A stretch of 16,673 nt of DNA from an uncultured Clostridia bacterium (GTDB lineage Bacteria; Bacillota; Clostridia; Oscillospirales; Ruminococcaceae): contig CANRDG010000026.1 in NCBI GenBank assembly GCA_947629275.1, positions 1-16,673 of the forward strand. The letters are read 5' to 3'. The translations under genes were made by a program, and so were the position numbers. Shown here piece by piece: positions 14,422-16,673 of this stretch (its first letter is position 1; every line of letters starts with the position of its first letter). The notes beneath the pieces are model-generated. The model was given only the letters and a program-made list of their open reading frames with translations, searched no databases and had not been told where the DNA came from.

Positions 14422-16673
14422 ATGTTCAGAATGATACGAAAAAACTTGAAAAACCAGTACACAAAGCAAACGCTGCTTGCCCTGCTTATGCTTGTGAACA
14501 TTGCCGTTACCGCGCTGGTTATTTGCTTTGCCTACGGCATCTACTATGATTTTGCCATAAAGGCAGACAGCGGCATGGCTGAGTACAACAGCAAGTGGTT
14601 AAGCATATGCGCGCCCATAGGCGATGTTTCGCATGAGCTTGAGCTTGACCAAAAAGACGGATCGGATACTACAGAATACTACACAGATGAAAATGTAACA
14701 GCGCCGCAGCTGGTAGATTTTATCAGGACTATGCCCGACGAGCTGAGACAAAACCTTGACTGGTTTGACGTAAGTGTTACAGCGATGAGCTCTCTGCATT
14801 ACCACAACACAAGCACCGCTGATTATGCAGAGAATACCGGTACGGGCAGCGGCCCTATCAACATTGTGCCCGACGACCTTTCGGACAACGACGAGCCATA
14901 TTACGGTATTTTCCATTTCAGATATAATTTCAAAGACGATAAAATAATACCGTATGAAACAACGGCAACCGATGACATACCCGTATTTACCGATGATGAG
15001 TGCAACAACGGAACTGATTTTATATATGTAAACAAAAACCGTATCAGTGAAGATGAGGATAAGAATGTTGAGCCAAATAATCCGTCAGTGATGCGCAATA
15101 TACCGGAGGGCACCGAAACGGCTGTTATAGGCGGCAAAGAATATAAAATAACATATTTTCCGCGCAAAAATCACAGCCGCGGCAGCGATGATATACAGAT
15201 ACCGCTAACTTCATTTTCAGACGAGGCGTTTCTTGTGGGTGAGCGATACAGGAACAACGACAGCAGCCGCAGTCTGTTATTTGAAGAAGCCGACAACGAC
15301 CCTGCGGAGTTTATGGATATATACTTCACAAAGCCGCTGACGAGAGATCGGTTCAACCTGCTTTCAAAGCACATACACGAAAAGCTGGGAGACTGCTATT
15401 ACATACCCGATGTTACACTGCTGGAAGAACACGAAATGCAGATGCTGAGAACGGTAGCTCTTATAGCCGTGCTTATTGCTCTGCTGGCGGCGATAGATGT
15501 TGCGATACTTTACAGATATATGCTTGAAAAACGTTCGGGTCAGCTGGCAATAATGAGGATATGCGGCTGCTCAAAGGGCAAGGCAATTGCCGCATACGTT
15601 ATAGAAAATATTATAATAAATGCGCCTGTTTTCGCGCTTTCCGAGCTTGCATTCCACAAGCTTATTCTGCCGCACCTTAAAGGGCTTTACCCCACTATGG
15701 GAGAGCGATACACGCTTAAAGGCTACGCGCTTATATTTATATGGTATATAGTTATATCGCTTATAGTAATGCTGGCGCTTGTTATATACACGGTACACAA
15801 ACACAGCCTTATACAGCTTAAAAACAGCAGCCGCAGCGTCAGAAAATTCGGCATGATGAAAGTATTCGAGATAATACAGCTTTCTGTAGTGCTTGGCATA
15901 ATCGTACTGGCGGTATCTTCCGCTCTGGCAAGATATGATACATACAGACCTATAGAAAAACTTATAAGCGGCAACGGATATGTTTTACTTCCATACGGCA
16001 ACAACGGCAAAACGCTGTCAGACGACCTGCCGGGGATCAAGGTCAGCTCAATTACCGGCGGAGGATCGTTTATAAAAGGCGAGGACGGCTATGGCATAAA
16101 CATGGACAGCATAGCTATATCGGGCAGCTATGTTACAGACTACAGCCCGATTATGGAGGAGGGCGTATGGCTGTCTGAGTGCGCAGATATGTACAAAGAA
16201 ACAGGCTATATACCCGTGGTGCTGGGCTGGTGTGACGGCAGATATAATTTGGGCGATGTTTTCACAATGACATACGGCTTTGACTACGACGAGAACGGAA
16301 ACCCTGCAAGGACTTTAGATGCAAAATACAAGGTAGTAGGCATTATGCAGAACAATCAGTACATTTTAGGCTGCCAGAGCTTGCCGTTCGTCAGCGATGA
16401 GGACTTAGACTTCCGCGATATGGCGCAGCTTTACGACTACAATACATACGAGAGGATCTTTGCCGTAACGCTGATCGATGATTCGGCTGCGCTGTTCGGC
16501 AGAGAAAATGATGTTCTTGTTGCATACCAGTTGGCGGACTACAACAACAAGACGTATGAAGAATATCTTAACGCGGCTTCAAAAATAAAAGGTAAAAACA
16601 AATACATATACTACTCGTTTGAAGAAATGCGCGAAAGAAGTTTAAGATACGTTTTCAGCTACATACTCACGCT
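14422..16673 (+). CDS. FtsX-family ABC transporter permease (cut by window edge)
   Basis: The frame is open from the ATG at 14422 to the last base, about 750 codons with no stop. A first membrane segment at about 18-41 is followed by a large acidic outside domain (about 44-342). A second segment lies at 344-365, then the cytoplasmic motif EKRSGQLAIMRICGCSKGKA, typical of FtsX-like permeases. Further segments fall at about 390-415 and 434-458. A new segment at about 481-505 begins a second half, with its own outside domain (506-738), before another membrane segment starts at the edge. This two-half plan fits the bacitracin/macrolide-exporter and lipoprotein-release type permeases. AAGGAGG lies seven bases before the ATG; an in-frame ATG at 14377 could add 15 residues but has a weaker site. 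No ATPase gene is in view, so the substrate is unknown. Confidence 0.85.
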   Translation, partial: MFRMIRKNLKNQYTKQTLLALLMLVNIAVTALVICFAYGIYYDFAIKADSGMAEYNSKWLSICAPIGDVSHELELDQKDGSDTTEYYTDENVTAPQLVDFIRTMPDELRQNLDWFDVSVTAMSSLHYHNTSTADYAENTGTGSGPINIVPDDLSDNDEPYYGIFHFRYNFKDDKIIPYETTATDDIPVFTDDECNNGTDFIYVNKNRISEDEDKNVEPNNPSVMRNIPEGTETAVIGGKEYKITYFPRKNHSRGSDDIQIPLTSFSDEAFLVGERYRNNDSSRSLLFEEADNDPAEFMDIYFTKPLTRDRFNLLSKHIHEKLGDCYYIPDVTLLEEHEMQMLRTVALIAVLIALLAAIDVAILYRYMLEKRSGQLAIMRICGCSKGKAIAAYVIENIIINAPVFALSELAFHKLILPHLKGLYPTMGERYTLKGYALIFIWYIVISLIVMLALVIYTVHKHSLIQLKNSSRSVRKFGMMKVFEIIQLSVVLGIIVLAVSSALARYDTYRPIEKLISGNGYVLLPYGNNGKTLSDDLPGIKVSSITGGGSFIKGEDGYGINMDSIAISGSYVTDYSPIMEEGVWLSECADMYKETGYIPVVLGWCDGRYNLGDVFTMTYGFDYDENGNPARTLDAKYKVVGIMQNNQYILGCQSLPFVSDEDLDFRDMAQLYDYNTYERIFAVTLIDDSAALFGRENDVLVAYQLADYNNKTYEEYLNAASKIKGKNKYIYYSFEEMRERSLRYVFSYILT

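Noticed and set aside
14388..14490. Upstream reading frame starting at the ATG at 14388
   Set aside because: GGAGG lies only one base before this ATG, the frame is out of register with the permease, and the translation shows no family features. It may matter only as part of the start region.
1..16673. Search for tRNA, rRNA, CRISPR arrays, insertion sequences, toxin-antitoxin pairs or phage genes
   Set aside because: No cloverleaf, direct-repeat array, transposase or phage-type protein was seen in reading both strands by eye. A dedicated tool could still find small items.

Overview
The window looks like chromosomal DNA of a low-to-medium GC Firmicute, most likely a gut or rumen clostridium of the Ruminococcaceae/Oscillospiraceae type. 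The grounds are the translation block infC-rpmI-rplT, the dprA-topA-trmFO order known from Firmicutes, strong GGAGG ribosome binding sites, sigma-A type promoters with 17-nt spacers, ThyX instead of ThyA, and a GTP-type PEP carboxykinase. The genus is inferred from gene content; no 16S rRNA is present. I saw no rRNA, tRNA, insertion sequence, prophage or CRISPR array.

From 12146 down to 1 every gene lies on the minus strand. Read in transcription order, the first block is thyX, a TFIIB-type zinc-ribbon membrane protein, a secreted/anchored TPM-domain protein, and a CPBP-like membrane protein that appears to have lost its catalytic residues. A consensus promoter (8086..8114) then starts infC-rpmI-rplT. 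A structured leader with an internal terminator resembles the L20 autoregulatory leader, infC starts on ATT, and a 10-bp stem terminator follows rplT. Next comes a tightly packed cluster: a SpoU-family RNA methyltransferase, dprA, topA, trmFO, plsX, and rnc cut by the window edge. These genes overlap or lie within 30 nt of each other.

At about 12.15-12.41 kb the orientation switches at a divergent region with one good promoter for thyX and one for pckG. On the plus strand pckG ends in a strong terminator. An AT-rich inverted repeat follows, and then the first ~750 codons of a large FtsX-family ABC transporter permease that runs off the right edge.

Most of the window is housekeeping: tRNA/rRNA modification, topoisomerase, DNA uptake and recombination, phospholipid synthesis, RNA processing, ribosome assembly, dTMP synthesis, and C3/C4 carbon exchange. 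The less ordinary parts are the zinc-ribbon/TPM/degenerate-CPBP membrane trio, the divergent ThyX with a Cys-rich tail, and the infC leader and start region. Several gene starts were moved from the longest ORF to the codon that has a ribosome binding site (plsX, trmFO, dprA, rplT, infC, TPM protein, pckG).
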